Source: Prevotella sp.
Lineage (GTDB): Bacteria; Bacteroidota; Bacteroidia; Bacteroidales; Bacteroidaceae
Length of the DNA stretch: 5,704 nt
Reading direction: 5' to 3'
Assembly: GCA_021203915.1 (NCBI GenBank)
Contig: JAJQAI010000217.1
Coordinates: 1 to 5,704, forward strand
This document shows, one piece after another, positions 1-5,704 of the stretch. A program made the position numbers and the translations under genes. The stretch's first letter is position 1. Every line of letters begins with the position of its first letter. Below the pieces are notes generated by a model. The model was not told the DNA's origin. It did not search any database and worked only from the letters and a program-made list of their open reading frames with translations.

Positions 1-35
1 CCAATGGTATCTAGAAAAAGAATAAGGTCGTACAT
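1..35 (-). CDS. Partial CDS, N-terminus only; possibly 3-deoxy-D-manno-octulosonic acid (Kdo) transferase WaaA
   Basis: An ATG on the minus strand at 35-33 opens a frame that stays open to the left window edge and reads MYDLILFLDTI plus a codon beginning GG (glycine). WaaA/KdtA proteins of Bacteroidales commonly begin with a similar MYNLxIYLYxxG signal-anchor stretch, and from memory waaA often follows gltX in this order, so this is the natural candidate. WaaA would add Kdo to lipid A precursor at the inner membrane. Only 11-12 codons are visible, so the identification rests on the start pattern and position. The gene would be co-directional with gltX, 87 bp downstream of its stop. A weak -7-like box (TATCTTTT, 48-41 minus) lies just upstream of the ATG, and no Shine-Dalgarno is seen. 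No strong GC-rich terminator hairpin separates it from gltX, so co-transcription is possible. Confidence 0.35.
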   Translation of the reverse strand, partial: MYDLILFLDTI

Positions 36-122
36 TTAGAAAAAGATATTAACCCTAATTTTGTTAAAAGACCTGCTCAATCCTACCTTTACTTTTAAGA
101 AAAAAGTCTAAGGTCTTCTTCT

Positions 123-1655
123 TTACGCCTCAGCCTCAACCTTTATTGTATCAATGGCCTTTTTTAGTCTACGCAATGTTTCCTTTTTGCCAAGAAAGGC
201 TGAAATATCAAACATTCCTGGTCCTTTGCCAATGCCAACGAGGGCTAAGCGGAAGGCGTTCATAACATCTCCAAGTTTATAGCCTTTTTCCTCAATCCAA
301 GCTAAAACGACTTTTTCTTGATTCTCAATCGAGAAATCATCAAGCTCGGAAAGAATTTCTGAAAGTTCCGTCATGACCTTTGGTGAGTCTTGTTTCCAAC
401 GTTTACGAACAGTTGCCTCATCATATTGAGTGGGAGGAACAAAAAAGAAAGAGCATAGTGGCCATAATTCTTTGACGAAGTTAACTCTATCTTTCATCAT
501 TGAAACAACTTTAGTAATTCTCTCCATTGGTTCATCAATACCATTACCCACAACAATAGGAGCAAATAAACCAGCTATTTCAGCATCGCTCTTTTTTAAG
601 ATATATTCATGGTTGAACCAAATGCCTTTTTGAAAGTCAAAACGTGCTCCAGATCGACTACATTTTGAAATATCAAATTGCTCAATAAGTTCTTCTATAG
701 AAAACATTTCCTGCTCAGTACCGGGATTCCACCCTAAAAGGGAAAGGAAGTTTATGACGGCTTCGGGGAAATAATCTTGCTCTCTATATCCTGCGGCCAC
801 CTCGCCTGTTTTTGGATCTGTCCATTCTAGTGGAAAGACAGGGAAACCTAGGCGATCGCCATCGCGCTTGCTAAGTTTACCTTTTCCGTCAGGCTTAAGT
901 AGTAAAGGTAAGTGGGCAAATTTTGGCATTGTATCTTCCCAGCCAAGAGCCTTATATAGCAATACGTGCAAGGGAGAGCTTGGAAGCCATTCCTCTCCAC
1001 GTATTACATGGGTAATCTCCATTAGATGGTCATCAACGACATTAGCTAAATGATAAGTGGGTAACTCATCGGAACTTTTAAAGATTACCTTATCGTCAAT
1101 AATATCACTTTTTATTACTACATCACCTCTAATTAAATCACAAATATGTATATCCTCGCCTGGGGTAACCTTAAAGCGAACAACATATTGTTTACCATCT
1201 GAGATGAGTTGTTCTGTCTCCTGGCTCGAAAGAGTTAGTGAGTTAGTCATAAAGCCTCTTGAAGAAGCATCATACTGAAAATTCTTGATTTCCTCTCGTT
1301 TGGCTTGGAGCTCTTCTGGAGTATCAAAAGCTATGTAAGCTTTGCCACTTGAAAGAAGCTTATCAACGTATTGTTTGTATAACTCGCGTCTTTCGCTTTG
1401 GCGATATGGACCATGGGGACCTCCAATGCCGACGCCCTCATCAAACTTGATTCCAAGCCAGCGAAATGCTTCTATAATGTAATCTTCAGCTCCGGGAACA
1501 AAACGAGTAGAATCAGTATCCTCAATCCTAAGAATAAACTGACCATCATTTTGACGAGCGAAAAGGTAATTGTAAAGAGCTGTGCGAACTCCTCCAATAT
1601 GTAAAGGCCCTGTTGGACTTGGAGGGAAACGCACTCGTACTTTTCGACTTTCCAT
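123..1655 (-). CDS. gltX: Glutamyl-tRNA synthetase (class I aminoacyl-tRNA synthetase)
   Basis: This cytoplasmic enzyme charges tRNA-Glu with glutamate using ATP. The 510-residue protein is complete and close to the usual length for Bacteroidota GluRS. The class I HIGH signature lies in [11 protein letters not shown] (residues 12-22), followed by the conserved RIEDTD motif (43-48). The second ATP-binding signature, the KMSKS equivalent, reads KLSKR at 260-264, followed by [11 protein letters not shown]. The motif [14 protein letters not shown] (217-230) belongs to the catalytic Rossmann core, and residues from about 330 onward form the helical anticodon-binding part. The ATG at 1655-1653 is the natural start because the conserved [10 protein letters not shown] begins only seven residues later. 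There is no Shine-Dalgarno; the leader is A/T rich, as usual in Bacteroidota. The gene is divergent from pgpH across a 135-bp gap. Whether the enzyme is discriminating or also charges tRNA-Gln cannot be told from this window. Confidence 0.98.
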   Translation of the reverse strand: MESRKVRVRFPPSPTGPLHIGGVRTALYNYLFARQNDGQFILRIEDTDSTRFVPGAEDYIIEAFRWLGIKFDEGVGIGGPHGPYRQSERRELYKQYVDKLLSSGKAYIAFDTPEELQAKREEIKNFQYDASSRGFMTNSLTLSSQETEQLISDGKQYVVRFKVTPGEDIHICDLIRGDVVIKSDIIDDKVIFKSSDELPTYHLANVVDDHLMEITHVIRGEEWLPSSPLHVLLYKALGWEDTMPKFAHLPLLLKPDGKGKLSKRDGDRLGFPVFPLEWTDPKTGEVAAGYREQDYFPEAVINFLSLLGWNPGTEQEMFSIEELIEQFDISKCSRSGARFDFQKGIWFNHEYILKKSDAEIAGLFAPIVVGNGIDEPMERITKVVSMMKDRVNFVKELWPLCSFFFVPPTQYDEATVRKRWKQDSPKVMTELSEILSELDDFSIENQEKVVLAWIEEKGYKLGDVMNAFRLALVGIGKGPGMFDISAFLGKKETLRRLKKAIDTIKVEAEA

Positions 1656-1711
1656 TTATTAAATTCAGAATAAAAAACGTTTTTTTACGCTTTGTATGGT
1701 GTTATTTAGTG

Positions 1712-1719
1712 CAAAAATA
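1712..1719 (-). promoter_or_regulatory. Candidate -7 promoter element for gltX
   Basis: On the minus strand 1719-1712 reads TATTTTTG, a full match to the Bacteroidetes -7 consensus TAnnTTTG. Transcription would start about 50 nt before the gltX ATG. I see no good TTTG -33 element at the expected distance; only TTG at 1734-1732, which is too close. The call therefore rests on the -7 box and on its place in a divergent intergenic region. Confidence 0.4.
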
Positions 1720-1727
1720 CAATCTTT

Positions 1728-1760
1728 TTTGCAATTTGGATTTTTTTTTTGCTATTTTCG
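1728..1760 (+). promoter_or_regulatory. Candidate pgpH promoter (-33 TTTG, -7 TATTTTCG) with a 10-T spacer tract
   Basis: TTTG at 1728-1731 is followed after 21 nt by TATTTTCG at 1753-1760, one mismatch from the Bacteroidetes -7 consensus TAnnTTTG. This is the same 21-nt spacing as the candidate promoter of the ATPase gene. The predicted transcript starts near 1767, which leaves about 24 nt before the ATG at 1791. A run of ten T (1741-1750) sits inside the spacer. The -7 box is imperfect and the region is T-rich, so a chance match is possible. Confidence 0.4.
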
Positions 1761-1790
1761 CGGAGTCAAAAACTTTCACTTTTTCTAAAA

Positions 1791-3857
1791 ATGGCTAAGT
1801 CCAGCAGCATAAATAAAAATTTTTGGAGGAATACTCTTACACGAGCAGTCCTAATTATTGTCTCTGTAGCGGTAATAGTTTTCTTTCTTCCTCGTAATAG
1901 TGGACCCAAGTTCCGTTATGATGTTGGCAAACCATGGATGTATAGTTCACTAATTGCTCAATTTGATTTTCCTATATATAAAACCGATGAGGCAGTAAAA
2001 TTTGAGCAAGATAGTATAAGGAAAAAGTTTGAGCCATATTATAACTTTAATCCTAATGTTCAGAGCGAAGAGATTGCAAAGTTCTTAGAAGACTTTAAAG
2101 CAGGGATACCTGGGCTGCCTCCCATATACATATCAATTATTTCTGAATGTTTATCTGAGCTATATCAAGCAGGAATAATGAGTACTATGGATTACTCAAT
2201 GATTTCAAAAGATACTACGAATCTAATTAGAGTAATCTCTGAAAAAAAAGTCACTAGCGTGGAAGCAGGTAGCGTTTATTCAACGCTTACAGCATATGAA
2301 CAACTCTTTTTAGATCAAAGACTTTCTTCCCAGCGTCAAGTGCTTCAAAAGTGTGACTTAAATGAATATTTGCAACCAAACTTAACATATGATAAAGAGC
2401 GTAGCCAGACAGAGCTAACGGATTTGCTTAGTAGTATTCCACTTGCTAGTGGTATGGTTTTAAGAGGGCAAAAAATAATTGATCGAGGCGAGATTGTAGA
2501 CGATTATATTTATAGGGAACTCAATTCTTTTGAAAAAGAAACTAAACGTCGTAGTGCTACTGTAAGCACTATCCCCTCAACAATTGCAGGACAAGTCTTA
2601 TACGTCGGAATTATAGTATTTTTGTTAACCACATATTTGGGGATTTTCCGTAAGAATTTTTTCGAGAACATCCGTGGTATACTAATGCTTTATGCACTTG
2701 TGATATTCTTCCCCGTGATAGTTTCTTTGATGATAGAAAATAATGTTCTTAACGTATATGTCCTGCCCTTTGCAATAACACCGATATTTGTTAGAGTCTT
2801 TATGGACTCTCGTACTGCCTTTATATCTCATGTTGCTATAGTTCTTATATGTGCTGCTGCTGTTAAATATCAATATGAATTTATAATAGTACAAATAGTA
2901 GCAGGTCTAATAGCGATATACACGCTTCAAGAGCTATCTCAGCGTGCCCAACTTTTCAAGACTGCCGTAGCAGTTGCTCTTGGTTATTGTGCTATTTATT
3001 TTGCCCTACAATTAATGCAGGATAATAGCATACTAACTATGGATCATAGTATGTATAAGTATTTCATAATCAATGGTATACTATTACTATTTGCTTATCC
3101 TTTGATGCTCATCGTTGAACAAACCTTTGGTTTTGTTTCTCAAGTTACGTTAATTGAACTTTCCAATACGAGCAAGGAGCTCCTTCGTCATCTTAGTGAG
3201 GAGGCTCCAGGAACGTTTCAGCATTCGGTGATGGTTGGAAACTTGGCAGCAGAAATTGCAAATAAGATAGGAGCTAATGCGCAACTTGTACGTACGGGGG
3301 CACTATACCACGATATTGGAAAGATGAAGGATGCCCCTTATTACACAGAAAATCAGTCAGGGGTTAATCCACTAGATAAAATGGAACTTATTGATGCAGC
3401 CCAAGTCGTAATCAATCATATTACAGAAGGGTTAAAGTTAGCAGAGAAATACAATCTTCCAAGTGTGATAAAGGACTTTATCAAAACTCACCATGGCTCG
3501 GGAAAGACCAAGTATTTTTATGTGACTTATAAAAATGAGCATCCCGATGAGCCTATAGATGAATCCGTATTTACATATCCTGGTCCAGATCCTTCAACGC
3601 GCGAACAGGCTATTTTGATGATGGCCGATTCTGTTGAGGCTGCGTCCCGCTCTTTACCCGAGTATACTGAGGAGAGTATTTCTGGATTAATAAATCGTAT
3701 TATAGATGGTCAAGTAAGTGATGGATTCTTCCGCGATTGTCCAATAACTTTCCATGATATACTTGTGGCCAAACAAGTACTTTTAGAAAGACTAAAATCT
3801 ATTTATCACACTAGAGTAAGTTATCCTGAATTAAAGGGCACTCAAGCGAAAAAATAG
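1791..3857 (+). CDS. pgpH: 7TM-HD membrane phosphodiesterase, PgpH family (predicted cyclic di-AMP hydrolase)
   Basis: Members such as Listeria PgpH hydrolyse cyclic di-AMP at the inner face of the membrane. From the ATG the protein has 688 residues: an N-terminal membrane anchor (about 17-34), an extracytoplasmic 7TMR-HDED region (about 35-265, with GQKIIDRGEIVDD at 226-238), roughly seven membrane helices (about 267-443), then a cytoplasmic HD domain (about 460-680). All seven metal ligands expected from PgpH can be placed: H478 (FQHS), H507 and D508 (YHDIGK), H543 (NHI), H567 and H568 (THHG) and D613 (MADSVEA). An in-frame TTG at 1749 would add 14 residues, but they are poorly hydrophobic and unlike the family, and the candidate -7 box would then fall inside the gene, so ATG 1791 is preferred. 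There is no Shine-Dalgarno. The gene is divergent from gltX and ends 24 bp before a hairpin repeat. Family assignment is secure; the exact substrate is inferred. Confidence 0.93.
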   Translation: MAKSSSINKNFWRNTLTRAVLIIVSVAVIVFFLPRNSGPKFRYDVGKPWMYSSLIAQFDFPIYKTDEAVKFEQDSIRKKFEPYYNFNPNVQSEEIAKFLEDFKAGIPGLPPIYISIISECLSELYQAGIMSTMDYSMISKDTTNLIRVISEKKVTSVEAGSVYSTLTAYEQLFLDQRLSSQRQVLQKCDLNEYLQPNLTYDKERSQTELTDLLSSIPLASGMVLRGQKIIDRGEIVDDYIYRELNSFEKETKRRSATVSTIPSTIAGQVLYVGIIVFLLTTYLGIFRKNFFENIRGILMLYALVIFFPVIVSLMIENNVLNVYVLPFAITPIFVRVFMDSRTAFISHVAIVLICAAAVKYQYEFIIVQIVAGLIAIYTLQELSQRAQLFKTAVAVALGYCAIYFALQLMQDNSILTMDHSMYKYFIINGILLLFAYPLMLIVEQTFGFVSQVTLIELSNTSKELLRHLSEEAPGTFQHSVMVGNLAAEIANKIGANAQLVRTGALYHDIGKMKDAPYYTENQSGVNPLDKMELIDAAQVVINHITEGLKLAEKYNLPSVIKDFIKTHHGSGKTKYFYVTYKNEHPDEPIDESVFTYPGPDPSTREQAILMMADSVEAASRSLPEYTEESISGLINRIIDGQVSDGFFRDCPITFHDILVAKQVLLERLKSIYHTRVSYPELKGTQAKK

Positions 3858-3881
3858 GTTTTCTTTTAAAAATATGCATAG

Positions 3882-3951
3882 ATTTTTTGCCCACTAAGAT
3901 GACTTTATCTTGGGTAAAAAGTGAGATAAAGTCAGTTTTCAGGGCATTTTT
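3882..3951 (+). repeat. Direct repeat copy 1, about 70 bp, upstream of the ATPase gene
   Basis: This 70-bp stretch recurs at 5431-5502 in the same orientation. The last part is the most conserved: from AAAGTCAGTTTTCAGGGC through the T run both copies are identical. Over the full length I count about four substitutions and two single-base indels, so identity is above 90%. The copy lies between the pgpH stop and the ATPase promoter. It contains a perfect 11-bp inverted repeat (3900-3910 with 3924-3934) inside an outer TGCCC/GGGCA pair. Confidence 0.9.
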
Positions 3952-3953
3952 TT
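3888..3953 (+). terminator. Rho-independent terminator after pgpH, within repeat copy 1
   Basis: The RNA can fold with an inner stem TGACTTTATCT/AGATAAAGTCA (3900-3910 with 3924-3934, perfect) around a 13-nt loop, and an outer stem TGCCC/GGGCA (3888-3892 with 3942-3946) across an internal loop. Seven T follow at 3947-3953. The T run is only on the rightward side, so it should stop pgpH transcription and insulate the ATPase gene. The inner stem is AT-rich and the hairpin longer than usual for a terminator, which is why confidence is not higher. Confidence 0.6.
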
Positions 3954-3983
3954 GCAAAAGAATGAAGCGTTTTTGTATTTTTG
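3951..3983 (+). promoter_or_regulatory. Candidate promoter of the ATPase gene (-33 TTTG, -7 TATTTTTG)
   Basis: TTTG at 3951-3954 and TATTTTTG at 3976-3983 are separated by 21 nt. The -7 box fully matches the Bacteroidetes consensus TAnnTTTG. The predicted start lies near 3990, giving a leader of well under 10 nt before the ATG at 3997. The -33 box overlaps the T run of the preceding terminator, so terminator and promoter are directly abutted. Confidence 0.55.
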
Positions 3984-3996
3984 CAAAAAATAATTT

Positions 3997-5421
3997 ATGA
4001 CTGAAAAACTTATTTTGCGAGAGTACGAGTGTGGAGAATTAAAAAGATGCTTTTCCTCTGGACGCTCAGAATTGGTTATTGTGTATGGGCGTAGACGTAT
4101 TGGAAAAACATTCCTTGTGGAGCAATATTTTAAAAATCGTTTTGATTTTTTGTATGTGGGTAAGCATGGTCTAGTATCAAAGCAGCAATTGCGTAGATTT
4201 GCAAAAGTTCTTAGAAGTTATACACATCAGAAGGCATACAATTTTTCTGATTGGTTTGATGCATTTGATGCTCTTGAGGAGTATCTAGAAACACTACCTA
4301 ATAAGAAGAAGGTCATATTTATTGATGAAATGCCCTGGATAGATACAAGGCGGTCTAATTTCGTTGTAGCCCTAGAGAATTTTTGGAATGGATGGGCTGC
4401 GCGCCGTCAAGATATTATGTTAATTGCAGCAGGTTCTGACTATTCGTGGATTAAAGACAAAATTGTGGGTAATAGGGGTGGTCTTCATGCTCGCATTACC
4501 TGCCAGCTACATATTTCAGCTTTTAACTTAAATGAGACAAAACAGTATTTAAAAAGCCGTGGTTTTACTTGGGATAACTACCATATACTGCAGGCATATA
4601 TGCTTCTTGGGGGTGTTCCATATTATTATAGCCTTTTAGATAATAAGTTAAGTTTGAAAGAGAATATTGACCTTTTATGTTTTAATCGGGATGGAAAATT
4701 ACTTTTAGAGTTCGATGCGTTATATGCTACGCTATTTTCAAATGTTGACCTATACATAGAAATTGTGAAAACCCTAAGCATGCATAAGTATGGACTTACG
4801 TTTACAGAACTCTCTCACAAGATTCATATTAATGGTACCAATCTTTCAAGGGCTCTAAAGAATCTCGAGCGATGCGACTTTATTGAGGGTTGGTCTCAAT
4901 TTGGAAATAAGAAAAGAAACAAAGTTTATCGTTTGATAGACTTCTATACTCTTTTTTATTTTAAATTCTTAGAAAACAACACCAAAGATGAGAAGTGGTG
5001 GACCAACAATCTTTTTTCTCATAGCGTTGAGGAATGGATGGGGATAAGTTTTCAGCTCGTATGCCTAATACATCGTAATCAGATAAAGAAAGCCCTTGGC
5101 ATTTCAGGCGTAGCAACTCAAATGTCTACGTGGCAATGTAAAGCCGAACTAGAAGAACAAACTTTAGGAGCGCAAATAGATTTGATTATTGAAAGAGCAG
5201 ATAGGATGATTCACTTTTGTGAGATAAAATTCTCTTTCAAAGCGTATGATATTACGGTCAAATATGAAAAAGAACTTAGAGATAGGATGTGGCTCTTTGA
5301 TGAAAAGACAAAAAACAAAAAGCCTCTAGTTCACACTTTTATAACGACTTTTGGATTGGGCGAGGGTAGACTTTATAGTATTGTACATAGTGAGGTCACT
5401 ATGAATGATTTATTCGCTTGA
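3997..5421 (+). CDS. AAA/STAND-type ATPase with C-terminal DUF234 (PD-(D/E)XK-like) domain
   Basis: The 474-residue protein has a P-loop NTPase domain with Walker A GRRRIGKT (31-38), Walker B VIFIDE (106-111), a sensor-like LIAAGSDYSW (142-151) and NRGGLHARI (159-167) with a possible arginine finger. The LLGGVPYYYSLL segment (203-214) is typical of archaeal-type ATPases (the MJ/PH/SSO group). Residues about 254-300 look like a winged helix-turn-helix. The C-terminal DUF234 region contains QIDLIIER (393-400) and CEIKF (408-412), which fit the D...ExK pattern of a PD-(D/E)XK nuclease fold with D395, E409 and K411. At the usual acidic position of the domain's first helix (GxxFExxC) this protein reads GISFQLVC, with Gln353. 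Length fits the family, and no membrane segment or signal peptide is seen. Its biological role is unknown; DNA binding or cutting is only inferred. It has its own promoter and terminator, is bracketed by direct repeats, and its base composition resembles its neighbours, so there is no clear compositional sign of recent transfer. Confidence 0.9.
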   Translation: MTEKLILREYECGELKRCFSSGRSELVIVYGRRRIGKTFLVEQYFKNRFDFLYVGKHGLVSKQQLRRFAKVLRSYTHQKAYNFSDWFDAFDALEEYLETLPNKKKVIFIDEMPWIDTRRSNFVVALENFWNGWAARRQDIMLIAAGSDYSWIKDKIVGNRGGLHARITCQLHISAFNLNETKQYLKSRGFTWDNYHILQAYMLLGGVPYYYSLLDNKLSLKENIDLLCFNRDGKLLLEFDALYATLFSNVDLYIEIVKTLSMHKYGLTFTELSHKIHINGTNLSRALKNLERCDFIEGWSQFGNKKRNKVYRLIDFYTLFYFKFLENNTKDEKWWTNNLFSHSVEEWMGISFQLVCLIHRNQIKKALGISGVATQMSTWQCKAELEEQTLGAQIDLIIERADRMIHFCEIKFSFKAYDITVKYEKELRDRMWLFDEKTKNKKPLVHTFITTFGLGEGRLYSIVHSEVTMNDLFA

Positions 5422-5430
5422 TTATGGTAT

Positions 5431-5502
5431 ATTTTTTGTCCACTCTAGATGACTTTATCTTTGGTAAAAAAGTGATATAAAGTCAGTTTTCAGGGCATTT
5501 TT
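5431..5502 (+). repeat. Direct repeat copy 2, about 72 bp, downstream of the ATPase gene
   Basis: This is the second copy of the repeat at 3882-3951, in the same orientation, starting 9 bp after the ATPase stop codon. The two copies start 1,549 bp apart. The flanks diverge quickly: the sequence before the T run is only loosely similar (TATG followed by ATA-like bases), and after the T run the copies differ at once. Confidence 0.9.
5437..5502 (+). terminator. Rho-independent terminator after the ATPase gene, within repeat copy 2
   Basis: The same fold as copy 1 is possible. The inner stem 5450-5460 with 5475-5485 has one C/T mismatch (5459 with 5476). The outer stem TGTCC/GGGCA (5437-5441 with 5493-5497) contains a U-G wobble in the rightward RNA. 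Five T follow (5498-5502). On the opposite strand no T run follows the hairpin, so it is probably not an efficient terminator for the convergent gene on the right. Confidence 0.55.
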
Positions 5503-5519
5503 ACTATGGAAATACATCT

Positions 5520-5704
5520 TTATTCCTCTTCGAAATCTACATATTCTCCCTCATTCTCAGAAAATATCTTTCTTTTCTCTCCTTGGTTTGCTTGATTTTT
5601 GATAAAATCTTGCTCACTTCTTTCTCCACCCCACGATTCAAAGGAGTTCGTATTTATATCTTTAAACCTATTTCTAACATTTTTAAAAGACCTATATACA
5701 TTAT
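5520..5704 (-). CDS. Partial CDS, C-terminal ~61 residues; small acidic-tailed protein, possibly DUF4834 family
   Basis: A minus-strand frame enters at the right window edge and ends at the TAA at 5522-5520 after about 61 codons without an internal stop. It is polar: a basic stretch (VYRSFKNVRNRFKD) is followed by FESWGGERSEQDF, then KRKIFSENEGEYVDFEEE at the C-terminus. That acidic ending, with EGEYVDFEE, resembles from memory the conserved tail of DUF4834, a family of small Bacteroidales proteins with an N-terminal membrane helix and unknown function. The N-terminus lies outside the window, so the membrane helix cannot be checked. The gene converges on the ATPase gene; 17 bp separate its stop from repeat copy 2. 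That it is coding is likely, given the open frame and composition; the family name is tentative. Confidence 0.55.
   Translation of the reverse strand, partial: NVYRSFKNVRNRFKDINTNSFESWGGERSEQDFIKNQANQGEKRKIFSENEGEYVDFEEE

Noticed and set aside
60..122. Terminator for gltX
   Set aside because: Only weak pairings are possible (for example AAGACC with GGTCTT across a loop of about 40 nt, or CTTTT with AAAAG), without a GC-rich stem directly before a T run.
1672..1685. 14-bp perfect palindrome (six A, CG, six T) between gltX and pgpH as an operator
   Set aside because: In such an A/T-rich region a palindrome made of A and T runs is easily produced by chance, and there is no second copy or known regulator to support it.
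1749..1790. Upstream in-frame TTG start extending the HD protein by 14 residues
   Set aside because: The extra residues do not resemble the family N-terminus, the TTG sits in the ten-T tract, and the candidate -7 box lies within the extension. ATG at 1791 gives a normal start directly before the membrane anchor.
430..1798. Several short plus-strand open frames of 61-73 codons opposite gltX
   Set aside because: They lie antisense to a clearly conserved gene, have no recognisable motifs, and are explained by the strong coding frame on the minus strand.
2682..2894. 70-codon minus-strand open frame inside pgpH
   Set aside because: It is antisense to the membrane-helix region of pgpH, and its Tyr/Asn/Lys-rich product looks like the complement of hydrophobic codons.
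3882..5502. CRISPR array or classical insertion sequence
   Set aside because: There are only two repeats, about 1.5 kb apart, with no spacers. No transposase, terminal inverted repeats or target-site duplication could be seen.

Overview
The window looks like chromosomal DNA from an AT-rich member of the Bacteroidota, probably order Bacteroidales. Three things suggest this: the glutamyl-tRNA synthetase and 7TM-HD phosphodiesterase sequences have a Bacteroidales look; starts lack Shine-Dalgarno sequences and have A/T-rich leaders; and several upstream regions carry -7 boxes resembling the Bacteroidetes consensus TAnnTTTG. The genus cannot be fixed from the sequence alone.

Layout from left to right. 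Positions 1-35 (minus strand) appear to be the first 11-12 codons of a gene running off the left edge, possibly waaA (Kdo transferase). Positions 123-1655 (minus) are a complete gltX. A 135-bp divergent intergenic region (1656-1790) carries candidate promoters for both flanking genes. Positions 1791-3857 (plus) encode a complete 7TM-HD membrane protein of the PgpH family, predicted to degrade cyclic di-AMP, with all seven expected metal ligands present. Positions 3997-5421 (plus) encode a complete AAA/STAND-type ATPase with a C-terminal DUF234 (PD-(D/E)XK-like) domain. Positions 5520-5704 (minus) are the 3' end of a small acidic-tailed protein gene that runs off the right edge and resembles DUF4834 proteins.

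The most notable structure is a pair of direct repeats of about 70 bp, at 3882-3951 and 5431-5502, that bracket the ATPase gene. Each copy folds into a long hairpin followed by a T run, so each also looks like a rightward Rho-independent terminator, one for pgpH and one for the ATPase gene. The ATPase plus one repeat makes a 1,549-bp unit between pgpH and the convergent small gene. This arrangement could arise from insertion or duplication of a cassette at a terminator, and recombination between the repeats would remove the gene cleanly.

gltX (translation), possible waaA (lipopolysaccharide core) and pgpH (nucleotide second messenger turnover) are housekeeping or signalling genes with no obvious joint pathway. 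The ATPase is the only accessory-looking gene. It has its own promoter and terminator, so it is probably an independent transcription unit rather than part of an operon. I do not see a multi-gene novel system here; the repeat-flanked ATPase cassette is the best candidate for something undescribed.
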